Of a stretch of DNA of 64,000 bases, positions 24,164 through 31,972 are shown one piece after another. Position 1 is the first letter of the stretch. Every line of letters begins with the position of its first letter. The notes beneath the pieces are model-generated. The model worked only from the letters and a program-made list of their open reading frames with translations. It was not told the origin of the DNA and ran no database searches. Origin of the DNA: Corallococcus caeni (GTDB lineage Bacteria > Myxococcota > Myxococcia > Myxococcales > Myxococcaceae); contig NZ_BTTW01000006.1 of the NCBI RefSeq assembly GCF_036245865.1, forward strand, positions 372,001-436,000, read 5' to 3'. A program made the translations under genes and the position numbers.

Positions 24164-25066
24164 TCAGGGGGATGGCTTCGCGGCGCCGGCGGCCAGCGTG
24201 ACGTACAGGTGGCCCAGCTCCGTCAGCTCCCCGGAGGCGCCCAGCAGGTTGATGGAGGGGATTTCGTTGTTGCGTCCGGAGAACCACGCGTAGCGCTCGA
24301 TGGCGGGCTCCGTCTCCAGATAGCCAATGGCATCCACCATGTACTGCTTCTGCACGGCCACGGTGATTTCGTCATGGGGCCGGTCGCCGCACGCGAACTC
24401 CGTCAGCCAGAGGGGTTTGTTGTACTTCTTGAACTGCCCCACGTACCACTTGAGCGCGCTCAGGTCGCACGCGTACCAGTGGATGGCGATGGCATCCACC
24501 TGGCAGTTCGCGCAGGCCTTGAAGAAGGCATCCAGGTACACCACCGGGTCGGTGAAGGTGACGCCGTCCTCCGACACGCAGTCGCCGCAGTAGTTCACCG
24601 CCGGGGACACCAGCTTGAGCCCCTTGCGGCGGGCCACCTCCTCCAGCACGGGCCACAGCGCCGCGGCCTGGCGGGGCGTCTTGTTCGCCTGGGATTTGAA
24701 GTTGGGCTCGTTGAACCCCAGCAGGTATCGCGCGCCCGCCGGAATCTCGGACTCGAGCTGGGCCACCGTGGGCGTGCCGCCCCAGGCCATGGGCACGAAG
24801 GAGACGTTCTCGGAGACGTAGACGCTGGCGGCGCCGGCCTCCGGGCGGGGCGACCAGTTGTACCACCAGCTCATCCCGGGGGAGAGCGCCTTCAGGTCCT
24901 CCGCCGAGTGATGGCCATACCCGAGGCCCCGCTTCGCGCTCTTCGTCACGGTGGGCTTCGGGTCGTCTGTCTGGGATTGCGCCCCGGCCGCCGGGTCGCA
25001 CGCCATGAGAGGCAACAGCAGGAAGGCCAGGGACAGCGCGACGGAGAGCCGGGGGGAGCGGGTCAT
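24164..25066 (-). CDS. GH128-like glycoside hydrolase lipoprotein
   Basis: 300 residues with a lipoprotein signal (LAFLLLPLMACD). The catalytic domain has 'WWYNWSPRP', 'YLLGFNEPNFKSQ' (acid/base Glu), 'DAIAIHWYACD' and 'KPLWLTEFACGD' (nucleophile Glu). These are the signature blocks of GH128 (Asl1-like) beta-1,3-glucanases. It should act outside the cell on beta-1,3-glucans such as fungal walls. TAGAGT lies 6 nt before the ATG and no ribosome site is seen. The neighbouring gene upstream ends 28 nt before it. Confidence 0.87.
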   Translation of the reverse strand: MTRSPRLSVALSLAFLLLPLMACDPAAGAQSQTDDPKPTVTKSAKRGLGYGHHSAEDLKALSPGMSWWYNWSPRPEAGAASVYVSENVSFVPMAWGGTPTVAQLESEIPAGARYLLGFNEPNFKSQANKTPRQAAALWPVLEEVARRKGLKLVSPAVNYCGDCVSEDGVTFTDPVVYLDAFFKACANCQVDAIAIHWYACDLSALKWYVGQFKKYNKPLWLTEFACGDRPHDEITVAVQKQYMVDAIGYLETEPAIERYAWFSGRNNEIPSINLLGASGELTELGHLYVTLAAGAAKPSP

Positions 25067-25072
25067 GGCGGG

Positions 25073-25078
25073 ACTCTA
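25073..25078 (-). promoter_or_regulatory. candidate -10 box (TAGAGT) for the GH128 gene
   Basis: TAGAGT exactly 6 nt before the ATG, with no Shine-Dalgarno sequence. It matches the DoxX-like gene in sequence and spacing. Confidence 0.45.
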
Positions 25079-25094
25079 CGCCACGCCCAATGCC

Positions 25095-26165
25095 TCACGG
25101 CGCCAGGCGGGGCACGAGCCGGGGCTCGCCCACCTCGCGCCACCACGGCGTCACGCCCTCCACGCGCGAGGGCTCCAGGCTCCGGCCCAGGCCCGGTGTG
25201 AAGAGGCGCACCTGCTGCTCCGTGGCCAGCCGCACCAGCGTCTCCGCGGGCTCGTCCCACGCGTGCAGCGCCAGGTTGAAGGTGCCCCAGTGCACCGGCA
25301 TCAGCGTGCCGCCGCCCAGCATCGCGTGCGCCTTGAGCGCGTTCTCCGGGCCCAGGTGGATGCCGCCCCAGCTCGGGTGGAACGCGCCCACCTCCAGCAT
25401 CACCAGGTCGAAGGGGCCGCACCTGCGGCCAATCTCCTCGAACTCCGTCGTGAGGCCGGTGTCACCGCTGAAGAACAGCCGGTGCTTGTCGGTGGTGAGC
25501 ACCCAGGACGCCCACAGCGTCGTGTTGCGGTCGCCCAGGCCCCGGCCGGAGAAGTGCTGCGAGGGCGCCGCGCGGAAGGCCACCGGGCCCACGCGGTGCT
25601 CCTCCCACCAGTCCAGCTCCGTGATCAACTCCGGCGCCACGCCGAAGGCCTCCAGGTGCCGGCCCACGCCCAGCGCGGTGACGAAGGGCACCCGCCGCTT
25701 CGCCAGCGCCTGGATGGTGGTCCGGCACAGGTGGTCGTAGTGGTCGTGGGACACCAGCACCGCGTCCAGGTCCGGCAGCGCGTCCACCGGCACGGGCGTG
25801 GCGTGGAAGCGCCGGGGGCCCGCGAAGGACACGGGCGAGGCCCGGTCGCCGAAGACGGGGTCGGTGAGCACGCGGGCCCCGTCCACCTCCAGCAGCATCG
25901 TGCTGTGCCCCAGCCAGGTGACGCGCAGGCCGGTGTCCGGCGCGCGGCCCCAGGCGCCGCGCGGGTCGTCCACCGGCAGCGGCGCGGGCGGCGTGCGCTG
26001 CGTGCCGCCGAAGAAGTACTCGCCCAGCAGCGGCAGCGGGTTTCCCTGGAGGCCGGGCCCCACGGGGGCGGTGTTGCGGAAGCCCTGGCCCTGGAACTGA
26101 CGGGAGGCCTGGCTGCGTTCGAGGCGGAGTCCCGCGCGGCGCGCGCTGTCACTGACGGTGGGCAT
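25095..26165 (-). CDS. MBL-fold metal-dependent hydrolase (NAPE-PLD/UlaG-like)
   Basis: 356 residues from ATG 26165 (a GTG at 26207 would add 14 residues). The metal motif 'VSHDHYDHLC' (HxHxDH) is followed by 'FSGDTG' and a late 'PVHWGTFNLALH', which is the pattern of lactamase-B-like proteins of the NAPE-PLD/RomA group. An N-terminal 'GEYFFGGTQRTPPAPLP' segment is also typical of that group. The substrate is unknown; relatives hydrolyse phosphodiester or lactone bonds. No signal peptide is seen, so it is cytoplasmic. Confidence 0.85.
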   Translation of the reverse strand: MPTVSDSARRAGLRLERSQASRQFQGQGFRNTAPVGPGLQGNPLPLLGEYFFGGTQRTPPAPLPVDDPRGAWGRAPDTGLRVTWLGHSTMLLEVDGARVLTDPVFGDRASPVSFAGPRRFHATPVPVDALPDLDAVLVSHDHYDHLCRTTIQALAKRRVPFVTALGVGRHLEAFGVAPELITELDWWEEHRVGPVAFRAAPSQHFSGRGLGDRNTTLWASWVLTTDKHRLFFSGDTGLTTEFEEIGRRCGPFDLVMLEVGAFHPSWGGIHLGPENALKAHAMLGGGTLMPVHWGTFNLALHAWDEPAETLVRLATEQQVRLFTPGLGRSLEPSRVEGVTPWWREVGEPRLVPRLAP

Positions 26166-26275
26166 GCGCGGGTGTCTAACACCCACGTTGGCGCCGGGCA
26201 CGGTCACCCGCCTGGAGCCCGGGCGGGGGGCCGTCCCCGCGTCCGGCGCAGGCCGGGGCGGGGAGGCGGGTGCGC

Positions 26276-27820
26276 CTACTGTGCGTCTTCCGGCGCCAGA
26301 CAGGTGCCGCCGAGCACGCTGGACCAGAGCTGCGCGTTCAGCGTGTCGTCGTAGGCGCTGAAGTAGACGCGGCTGCCCTGGCGGAAGAACTCGCGCGGGT
26401 AGGAGGAGCCCCCCTGCGCCGGCGCGGCGATGTTCTTGAGGAGGCGCGTTCCGGAGGGCGTGCCGTTGCTCACCCAGGGCTCGATGCCCGTCGCGGTGTC
26501 GTAGGCGCTGAAGAAGACCAGGCTGTCCGTCACCGCGTACACCGGCGAGCCGTACTCATCCGACAGGCTCAGCGGCCGGCGCAGCAGCGTGGTGCCCCCG
26601 GCCGTGCCGTTCGTCACCCACAGCTGCGTGTCGCGAGGGGCCGGGCCGTTGCTGCCGATGGCCACGCTGAAGTACAGCCTCGAGCCGCCCGGCACCTGGC
26701 TCACAGCGTCGATGTACGGGAACGCCTCGCCCTGCGACGCGTAGTCGTTGGGCAGGGTGACGACGGGCTCCGGGTTCCCGCCCGCGAGCGGCACGCGGTA
26801 GAGCACCATGTACTGGGTGCTGTAGGAGGTCGTCGTGACGTACGCGTACCCGCCCAGCGCGCCCAGCACGCGCATGGAGCGCGTGGCACCGAACGACGCC
26901 AGTCGCAGGGTGCCGCCCGCCGTCCCATCCGACTTCCACAGCTCCGACAGACCGCTGCTCTCATCCAGCTTGAACAGGGTGAGCGCGCCGGAGGTGCGCA
27001 CGTCGTTCGGGTAGGTGTCAGGGCCCGCGTCCAGCCGCTTGAGCTGCACGGTGCCCGCGGCGGTGCCGTCCGTGCGCCACAGGGAGGTGGCGCCCTCCAG
27101 CTCCCGCACGAAGAACAGCAGCGCGTTGCCTGACTTCGCGTCCAGGTAGCTCACGTCCACGGTGGTGCCGAAGTCGCGCAGGCGCACCGTGCCCGCGGTG
27201 GTGCCGTCCGACTTCCACAGCTCGTAGCGCGTGGTGAAGACGGTGGCGTCGAACACCTCCCGGAAGAAGACCAGCGTGGAGCCCGCCGCCGTCAGGTGCG
27301 TGAGGTACGAGTCCTCCGCGCCCGGCGTCACGTCCTTCACCAGCCGGGTGCCGGCCGTCGTCCCGTCGCTCACCCACAGCTCGTTGCCGTGCGCCGCGTC
27401 CGGCGCCTGGAAGAAGAGCTGCGTCGGGGTGGCGGTGAGCTGCGAGAGGAGCGGTGTGCTGGTGCCCGCCGTCGCCGGGAAGCCCTTCACCTCCGTGGTG
27501 CCCGCGTCCGTGCCAGTGCTCCGCCACAGGGCGCGGCGGCCGTCCTCGAAGTTCACCGCGAAGTGCAGCGTCCCCTTGAAGTCCACGAAGCCGCCCGGCC
27601 CCATCGCGAAGCGCGGGATGCCCAGCTCCGAGGGGGGGAGGAGGGTCTTCACCCGCTGGGTGCCCGCGGCGGTCGGGAGGCAGAGGCCCTCCTCCGTCAC
27701 TTCCGGGGCCGAGGTAGGCTCCTGTGCGAGACCGGCTTCCGTCTGCTCTTCCGGAAGCGCCCCGCCGCAGCCCACCCCCACCACCAGCAAAGACACCGCC
27801 CACCCGCCGCGCCAACCCAT
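26276..27820 (-). CDS. surface lipoprotein with seven ELWxSDGTxxGT repeats
   Basis: 514 residues. The start at 27820 has AAGGGG 6 nt upstream and begins a lipoprotein signal (AVSLLVVGVGCGG). The mature protein is built of about 50-residue repeats, each containing a variant of 'ELW-SDGT-AGT--L-D': ALWRSTGTDAGT, ELWVSDGTTAGT, ELWKSDGTTAGT, SLWRTDGTAAGT, ELWKSDGTAGGT, QLWVTNGTAGGT and EPWVSNGTPSGT. Seven such units would fit a seven-bladed beta-propeller. The family is common in myxobacteria but its function is unknown. A much longer frame extends upstream antisense to the TAXI gene and is not real. Confidence 0.8.
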   Translation of the reverse strand: MGWRGGWAVSLLVVGVGCGGALPEEQTEAGLAQEPTSAPEVTEEGLCLPTAAGTQRVKTLLPPSELGIPRFAMGPGGFVDFKGTLHFAVNFEDGRRALWRSTGTDAGTTEVKGFPATAGTSTPLLSQLTATPTQLFFQAPDAAHGNELWVSDGTTAGTRLVKDVTPGAEDSYLTHLTAAGSTLVFFREVFDATVFTTRYELWKSDGTTAGTVRLRDFGTTVDVSYLDAKSGNALLFFVRELEGATSLWRTDGTAAGTVQLKRLDAGPDTYPNDVRTSGALTLFKLDESSGLSELWKSDGTAGGTLRLASFGATRSMRVLGALGGYAYVTTTSYSTQYMVLYRVPLAGGNPEPVVTLPNDYASQGEAFPYIDAVSQVPGGSRLYFSVAIGSNGPAPRDTQLWVTNGTAGGTTLLRRPLSLSDEYGSPVYAVTDSLVFFSAYDTATGIEPWVSNGTPSGTRLLKNIAAPAQGGSSYPREFFRQGSRVYFSAYDDTLNAQLWSSVLGGTCLAPEDAQ

Positions 27821-27954
27821 GCCGCACCCCTTCAGAAAGGCCTGGGAGGGAGGGTGTGTCGCGCAAGGGGTTGCGCCAAGTGCCCCTGGGTCGGGACGTG
27901 CCTGCCTGCCTGGACCGACGCGGTGTGCGGCGGGGCCCCGCACGGCGCGGTCGG

Positions 27955-27960
27955 TATACT
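27955..27960 (+). promoter_or_regulatory. candidate -10 box (TATACT) of the TAXI-CmlA-like operon
   Basis: TATACT is the closest match to a TATAAT consensus in this part of the window and ends 10 nt before the ATG at 27971. There is no Shine-Dalgarno sequence, so the first gene of the operon may be leaderless or nearly so. No obvious -35 was seen. Confidence 0.5.
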
Positions 27961-27970
27961 GCGCATCCTC

Positions 27971-29341
27971 ATGAAGACGGACACGTTGAAGGCGCAGCTC
28001 AAGCGCACGTTGCGGCGCGACCTGTGGATCGCCATCGCGCCCGCGACGGTGCTCATCGCGGTCGCGTTCGCGGTGACGTTCTATTTCGTCAAGCCCGCGC
28101 CGCCCAAGACGCTGGTGATGGCGCTGGCGCCGGACGAGGGCGGCTTCAACTACATGGCGAAGCGCTACCAGAAGTTCCTCGCGCAGCACGGGGTGACGCT
28201 GGAATTGCGCAACACGAAGGGCTCCGTGGGCAGCGTGGCGCTGCTGAACGCGGAGGACAGCGGGGTGGACATCGCCTTCGCGCAGAGCGGCACCACCGGC
28301 GGCAAGGGGCAGGAGGTGCCGGAGCACGTGGCGTCGCTGGGCAGCCTTTCCTACGTGCCGCTGTGGGTCTTCTACCGGGGCGAGCCCGTGGACGACGTGT
28401 GCGGCCTGGCGGGCAAGAGAATCGCGGTGGGGCCCGAGGAGAGCGGCACGCGCGCGCTGGCGATGACGCTGCTCCAGGCGAACAAGGTGGACACGGCGCC
28501 CACGCAACTGCTGCCGCTGGACCGGGACGCGGCCATCGAGGCGCTGACGCAGGGCCGGGTGGACGCGGTGTTCCTGGTGTCGCCGGCGGAGTCGCCGCGC
28601 ATCCAGAAGCTGGCGGCGGTGAAGGACGTGCGGCTGCTCAGCTTCACGCGCGCGGAGGCGTACACGCGCCGCTACCCGTACCTGTCGCGCCACGTGCTGC
28701 CGCAGGGCGTGTTCGACTTCGCGAAGAACGTGCCGGACCAGGACGTGGTGCTGCTCGCGCCCAACGCGCTCCTGCTGGCGCGGGACTCGCTGCACCCGGC
28801 GCTCGCCTATCTCCTGATGCGCGCGGCCAGTGACATCAGCGGCTCCGCGGGCCTGCTGGACAAGACGGGCGAGTTCCCCGCGCCGCTCGCGGCGGGCTTC
28901 CCCCTGAGCAGCGAGGCGAAGCGCTACTACGCGACGGGCGTGCCGCTGCTCCAGCGCTACCTGCCGTTCTGGGCGGCGAACCTGGTGGACCGGCTGTGGG
29001 TGATGCTGGTGCCCATCATCGCGGTGGTGGTGCCGCTGGGGCGCGCGGTGCCCGCGGTGTTCCTGTGGCGGGTGCGCTCGCGCATCCACCGGTGGTACGC
29101 GCGGCTGAAGGAGATTGAAATCCAGCTGGAGGAGGACCCGGACCAGGAGATGCTCCAGGACATGCTCAAGCGGCTGGAGGAGGCGGAGCGCGAGGTGAAC
29201 CGCATCGCGGTGCCCATCGCCTACGCGGAGAACCTGTACTTCTTCCGCGAGCACGTGGACGTCGTGCGCCGCCGGCTCACCCGCAGGCTGGCGGGCGCGC
29301 CCGAGCACAAGGAAGCCCACCCGATGCAGGTGACGGCGTGA
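27971..29341 (+). CDS. TAXI-family TRAP-type solute-binding protein, membrane anchored
   Basis: 456 residues. An N-terminal helix (IAIAPATVLIAVAFAVTFYFV) is followed by a TAXI solute-binding domain (~40-330) with 'LVMALAPDEGGFNYMAKRYQKFL', 'GVDIAFAQSGTTGG' and 'GKRIAVGPEESGTRALA'. A second helix lies at ~340-365. After it comes an acidic coiled coil, 'LKEIEIQLEEDPDQEML', running on for ~35 residues. Ordinary TAXI proteins are soluble and pair with DctQM-type permeases, which are absent here. The double anchor and C-terminal coiled coil suggest a sensor or scaffold rather than an importer. It is the first gene of a four-gene operon and overlaps the next gene by 4 bp (GTGA). Confidence 0.8.
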   Translation: MKTDTLKAQLKRTLRRDLWIAIAPATVLIAVAFAVTFYFVKPAPPKTLVMALAPDEGGFNYMAKRYQKFLAQHGVTLELRNTKGSVGSVALLNAEDSGVDIAFAQSGTTGGKGQEVPEHVASLGSLSYVPLWVFYRGEPVDDVCGLAGKRIAVGPEESGTRALAMTLLQANKVDTAPTQLLPLDRDAAIEALTQGRVDAVFLVSPAESPRIQKLAAVKDVRLLSFTRAEAYTRRYPYLSRHVLPQGVFDFAKNVPDQDVVLLAPNALLLARDSLHPALAYLLMRAASDISGSAGLLDKTGEFPAPLAAGFPLSSEAKRYYATGVPLLQRYLPFWAANLVDRLWVMLVPIIAVVVPLGRAVPAVFLWRVRSRIHRWYARLKEIEIQLEEDPDQEMLQDMLKRLEEAEREVNRIAVPIAYAENLYFFREHVDVVRRRLTRRLAGAPEHKEAHPMQVTA

Positions 29342-30354
29342 CGGACGTGGAAGAGGTGTCGCTGGTCGGGCTGACGGAGGACATGGGCGTCAACGCGCTC
29401 CTGTTCGGCTTCGTGGGGCTGTACGCCCTCACGTTCCCGGGGCGCGTGCGGGCCTGCTACCTGGTGGGCAGCCACGCCACCAGCGAGGCGGTGGGGGAGA
29501 GCGACCTGGACCTCACGCTCGTCTTCAAGGACACGTTCCTGCCGGGCGAGGAGGACCGCTTCGAGCGCTTCCGCATGGCGGTGGGCCCGCTGGCCCGCTA
29601 CCCGCTGGACCTGAACGCGGTGGAGGAGGCGCGGCTCGTCGCCGAGGGCGAGGTGAACCTCAAGCAGAACGCGCTGCTCATCGCGGGCGAGGACGTCCGC
29701 GACCGCGTGCCGCTGATGCCGCTGGAGGCGTGGACGCGCCACAGCATGCACCAGCCCTACCGCTTCATCGAACGCGCGCGCGCCCGCCCCGAGGACGCGC
29801 CCCTGCGCTTCCCCTTGGCGTACCCGGACGCGCGCGGCGAGCTGTACGGCTACGACTACCGCGAGGTGACGGACGCGCAGGGCCAGCTGCACCGGGGCTT
29901 CAAGGAGTTGGTCACGCTGGCGTGCCGGATGGCGACGGCGGCGGTGGCGCTGGACGCGGGCCGCCACACCTTCTCCAAGCGCGACGCCATCCAGGCGCAC
30001 CGCGCGCACCTGAACGACGCCTGGACGCCGCTGTACGAGTCCATCTTCGCGCTCCGCCAGAAGTGGGGCTACCGCGTGCCGGAGGACGCGGCGGCGAAGG
30101 CCGCGCTGAAGGACGCGTGCGCGCGGATGCTGGACGCGGAGAACGCCTTCCTCGCGCGCTACCGCGACTTCCTCCTGCTGGAGCTGACGCGGGGGGCGGT
30201 GCGGGACCGGGTGCTGGCGGCCCGGCGGCTGGGCGACATCGCCTATCCGGACGCGGACGTGCCGCAGGCGCTGAAGCGGCTCTTGGAGTCCCCGGAGCCC
30301 TCGCTGCGCGAGGCGGCGCGCGAGTCGCTGGCCCGGCTGGCGAAGGCCGCCTGA
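29338..30354 (+). CDS. nucleotidyltransferase-domain protein (pol-beta superfamily)
   Basis: 338 residues starting with GTG inside the GTGA overlap. The motif 'YLVGSHATSEAVGESDLDLTLVF' (residues ~42-64) supplies the Gly-Ser and Asp-x-Asp of the pol-beta-type nucleotidyltransferase fold. The middle (~140-290) is helical and charged, and the C-terminal ~50 residues ('AARRLGDIAYPDADVPQALKR' onward) resemble a single HEAT-type repeat. Substrate unknown; possibilities are a small-molecule or protein nucleotidyltransferase. Translationally coupled to the TAXI gene. Confidence 0.72.
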   Translation: MTDVEEVSLVGLTEDMGVNALLFGFVGLYALTFPGRVRACYLVGSHATSEAVGESDLDLTLVFKDTFLPGEEDRFERFRMAVGPLARYPLDLNAVEEARLVAEGEVNLKQNALLIAGEDVRDRVPLMPLEAWTRHSMHQPYRFIERARARPEDAPLRFPLAYPDARGELYGYDYREVTDAQGQLHRGFKELVTLACRMATAAVALDAGRHTFSKRDAIQAHRAHLNDAWTPLYESIFALRQKWGYRVPEDAAAKAALKDACARMLDAENAFLARYRDFLLLELTRGAVRDRVLAARRLGDIAYPDADVPQALKRLLESPEPSLREAARESLARLAKAA

Positions 30355-30376
30355 GCAACCCCTTGAAGGAGTGTTG

Positions 30377-31972
30377 ATGTCGCGCCCCCCGGTGTACCTG
30401 AAGCAGAACGTCGTCGCCGAGCCGCTCCACAACCAATGGTACGCATGGTGGTTCCTGGCGTCGCCCATGACGGCGCCGCTGTTCGTCGCGAACCTCCACG
30501 TGAAAATCATGGAGTCCTTCGTCGCGAACCCCGCCATCCACGTCGCGGCGCTCAAGAGCCCCGCGCTGCGCGGCGGCCCCTACCTGAACTGCGGCGTGGA
30601 GCGGGTGGGGGAGGTGAAGGCGCTGCTGGAGCGCACGCTCCAGGAGGAGTCGCTGGCCATGCGGTACGCGGCCGCGATGCGCGAGCTGGACGCGCTGCTC
30701 GCCTCCGCGGAGGGCTACTCGCTGGAGGAGCTGTACCCGCGCGTGCCGGACCTGCTGCGCGGCTACGTGGAGCTCACGTATGACCTGCGAAACCGCGCGT
30801 CCGCGCGCTTCTTCGAGCCGCTGCTCTACCGCAGCCCCTTCCACCGCGAGTCCTCGCAGAGCGTATCCCTGCGGCTGGTGCACGGGGACGCGCGTCCGTA
30901 TGTCTTCAGCACGCCCCGGCTGGACGACTCGCGCGAGGGCGACCTCCAGGTGCGCCTGCCCTTCCGGCACGAGGCCTGGGACACGCTGTTCGCGATGCGG
31001 CGCACGCCGGCCCCGCTGGAGGCGGTGCGCGACGCGCTGGGGATTGCCCCCCAGGACGGGGACACCTTCGCCACCTTCTTCACGCCCGAGCCGCCCCGGC
31101 CCGCCCCGCGCTACGACGGCGACGGGGTGCGCGTGCGCTACTTCGGCCACGCGTGCGTGCTGATTGAGTCCCGCCACGTGAGCGTGCTCACGGACCCGGT
31201 GGTGAGCTACGACTTCCCCACCGACCTGCCGCGCTTCACCTTCGCGGACCTGCCGGAGCGCATCGACTACGTGCTGCTCACGCACGGCCACGCGGACCAC
31301 CTGATGTTCGAGCCGCTGCTCCAGCTGCGCCACCGCATCGGCACGGTGGTGGTGCCCGCGGGAGGCGGCGGCGCGCTGGTGGACCCGTCGCTGAAGCTGA
31401 TGCTCCAGCACGCGGGCTTCCGCAACGTGGTGACGCTGTCGGAGCTGGAGTCGCTGCCGGTGCCGGGTGGCGAGCTGGTGGGCCTCCCGTTCCTGGGCGA
31501 GCACGGCGACCTGGACGTGCGCGGCAAGCTGGCGCACCTGGTGCGGCTGGAGGGCAAGGCGCTGCTCATGGCGGCGGACTCCAACGCGCTGGAGCCCCGG
31601 CTGTACGAGCACGTGCAGCCGTACGTGGGCCCCATCGACATGATGTGGCTGGGCATGGAGTCGGAGGGCGGGCCGCTCAGCTGGATGTACGGGCCGCTGT
31701 TGCCCGCGCCGCTGTCGCGGAAGATGGACCAGTCGCGGCGGCTCAACGGCTCCAACGCGGCGCGCGCCATCGACATCGTCCAGCGGCTCAAGCCCCGGCA
31801 GGTGCGCATCTACGCCATGGGCCGCGAGCCGTGGCTGGGCCACGTGATGGTGATGGGCTACCACGAGCAGTCCCCGCAGCTGGTGGAGTCGCGCAAGCTG
31901 CTGGCGCACTGCCGGGAGCACGGCGTGGACGCGGACATGCCCTACGGCCAGGCGGAGTCCTTCCTCCGGTGA
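30377..31972 (+). CDS. CmlA-like diiron MBL-fold oxygenase/hydroxylase
   Basis: 531 residues from ATG 30377, chosen over GTG 30371 because AAGGAG lies 5 nt upstream. The C-terminal half is a metallo-beta-lactamase fold with 'LLTHGHADHL' (His303, His305, Asp307, His308). The N-terminal ~245 residues ('YLKQNVVAEPLHNQWYAW', 'KIMESF', 'ALRGGPYLN') and the total length match CmlA, the chloramphenicol-pathway beta-hydroxylase (532 residues). From memory of CmlA, the further ligand or second-shell residues Glu377, Asp403 and Glu430 fall at Glu375, Asp401 and Glu428 here, with the same two-residue offset as the HxHxDH motif. CmlA hydroxylates carrier-bound amino acids; no carrier protein is in this operon. 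It overlaps the ABC gene by GTGA. Confidence 0.75.
   Translation: MSRPPVYLKQNVVAEPLHNQWYAWWFLASPMTAPLFVANLHVKIMESFVANPAIHVAALKSPALRGGPYLNCGVERVGEVKALLERTLQEESLAMRYAAAMRELDALLASAEGYSLEELYPRVPDLLRGYVELTYDLRNRASARFFEPLLYRSPFHRESSQSVSLRLVHGDARPYVFSTPRLDDSREGDLQVRLPFRHEAWDTLFAMRRTPAPLEAVRDALGIAPQDGDTFATFFTPEPPRPAPRYDGDGVRVRYFGHACVLIESRHVSVLTDPVVSYDFPTDLPRFTFADLPERIDYVLLTHGHADHLMFEPLLQLRHRIGTVVVPAGGGGALVDPSLKLMLQHAGFRNVVTLSELESLPVPGGELVGLPFLGEHGDLDVRGKLAHLVRLEGKALLMAADSNALEPRLYEHVQPYVGPIDMMWLGMESEGGPLSWMYGPLLPAPLSRKMDQSRRLNGSNAARAIDIVQRLKPRQVRIYAMGREPWLGHVMVMGYHEQSPQLVESRKLLAHCREHGVDADMPYGQAESFLR

Noticed and set aside
27821-29320. 500-codon N-terminal extension of the seven-repeat lipoprotein frame
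   Set aside because: It is antisense to the TAXI gene, and the lipoprotein signal with its ribosome site starts at 27820.
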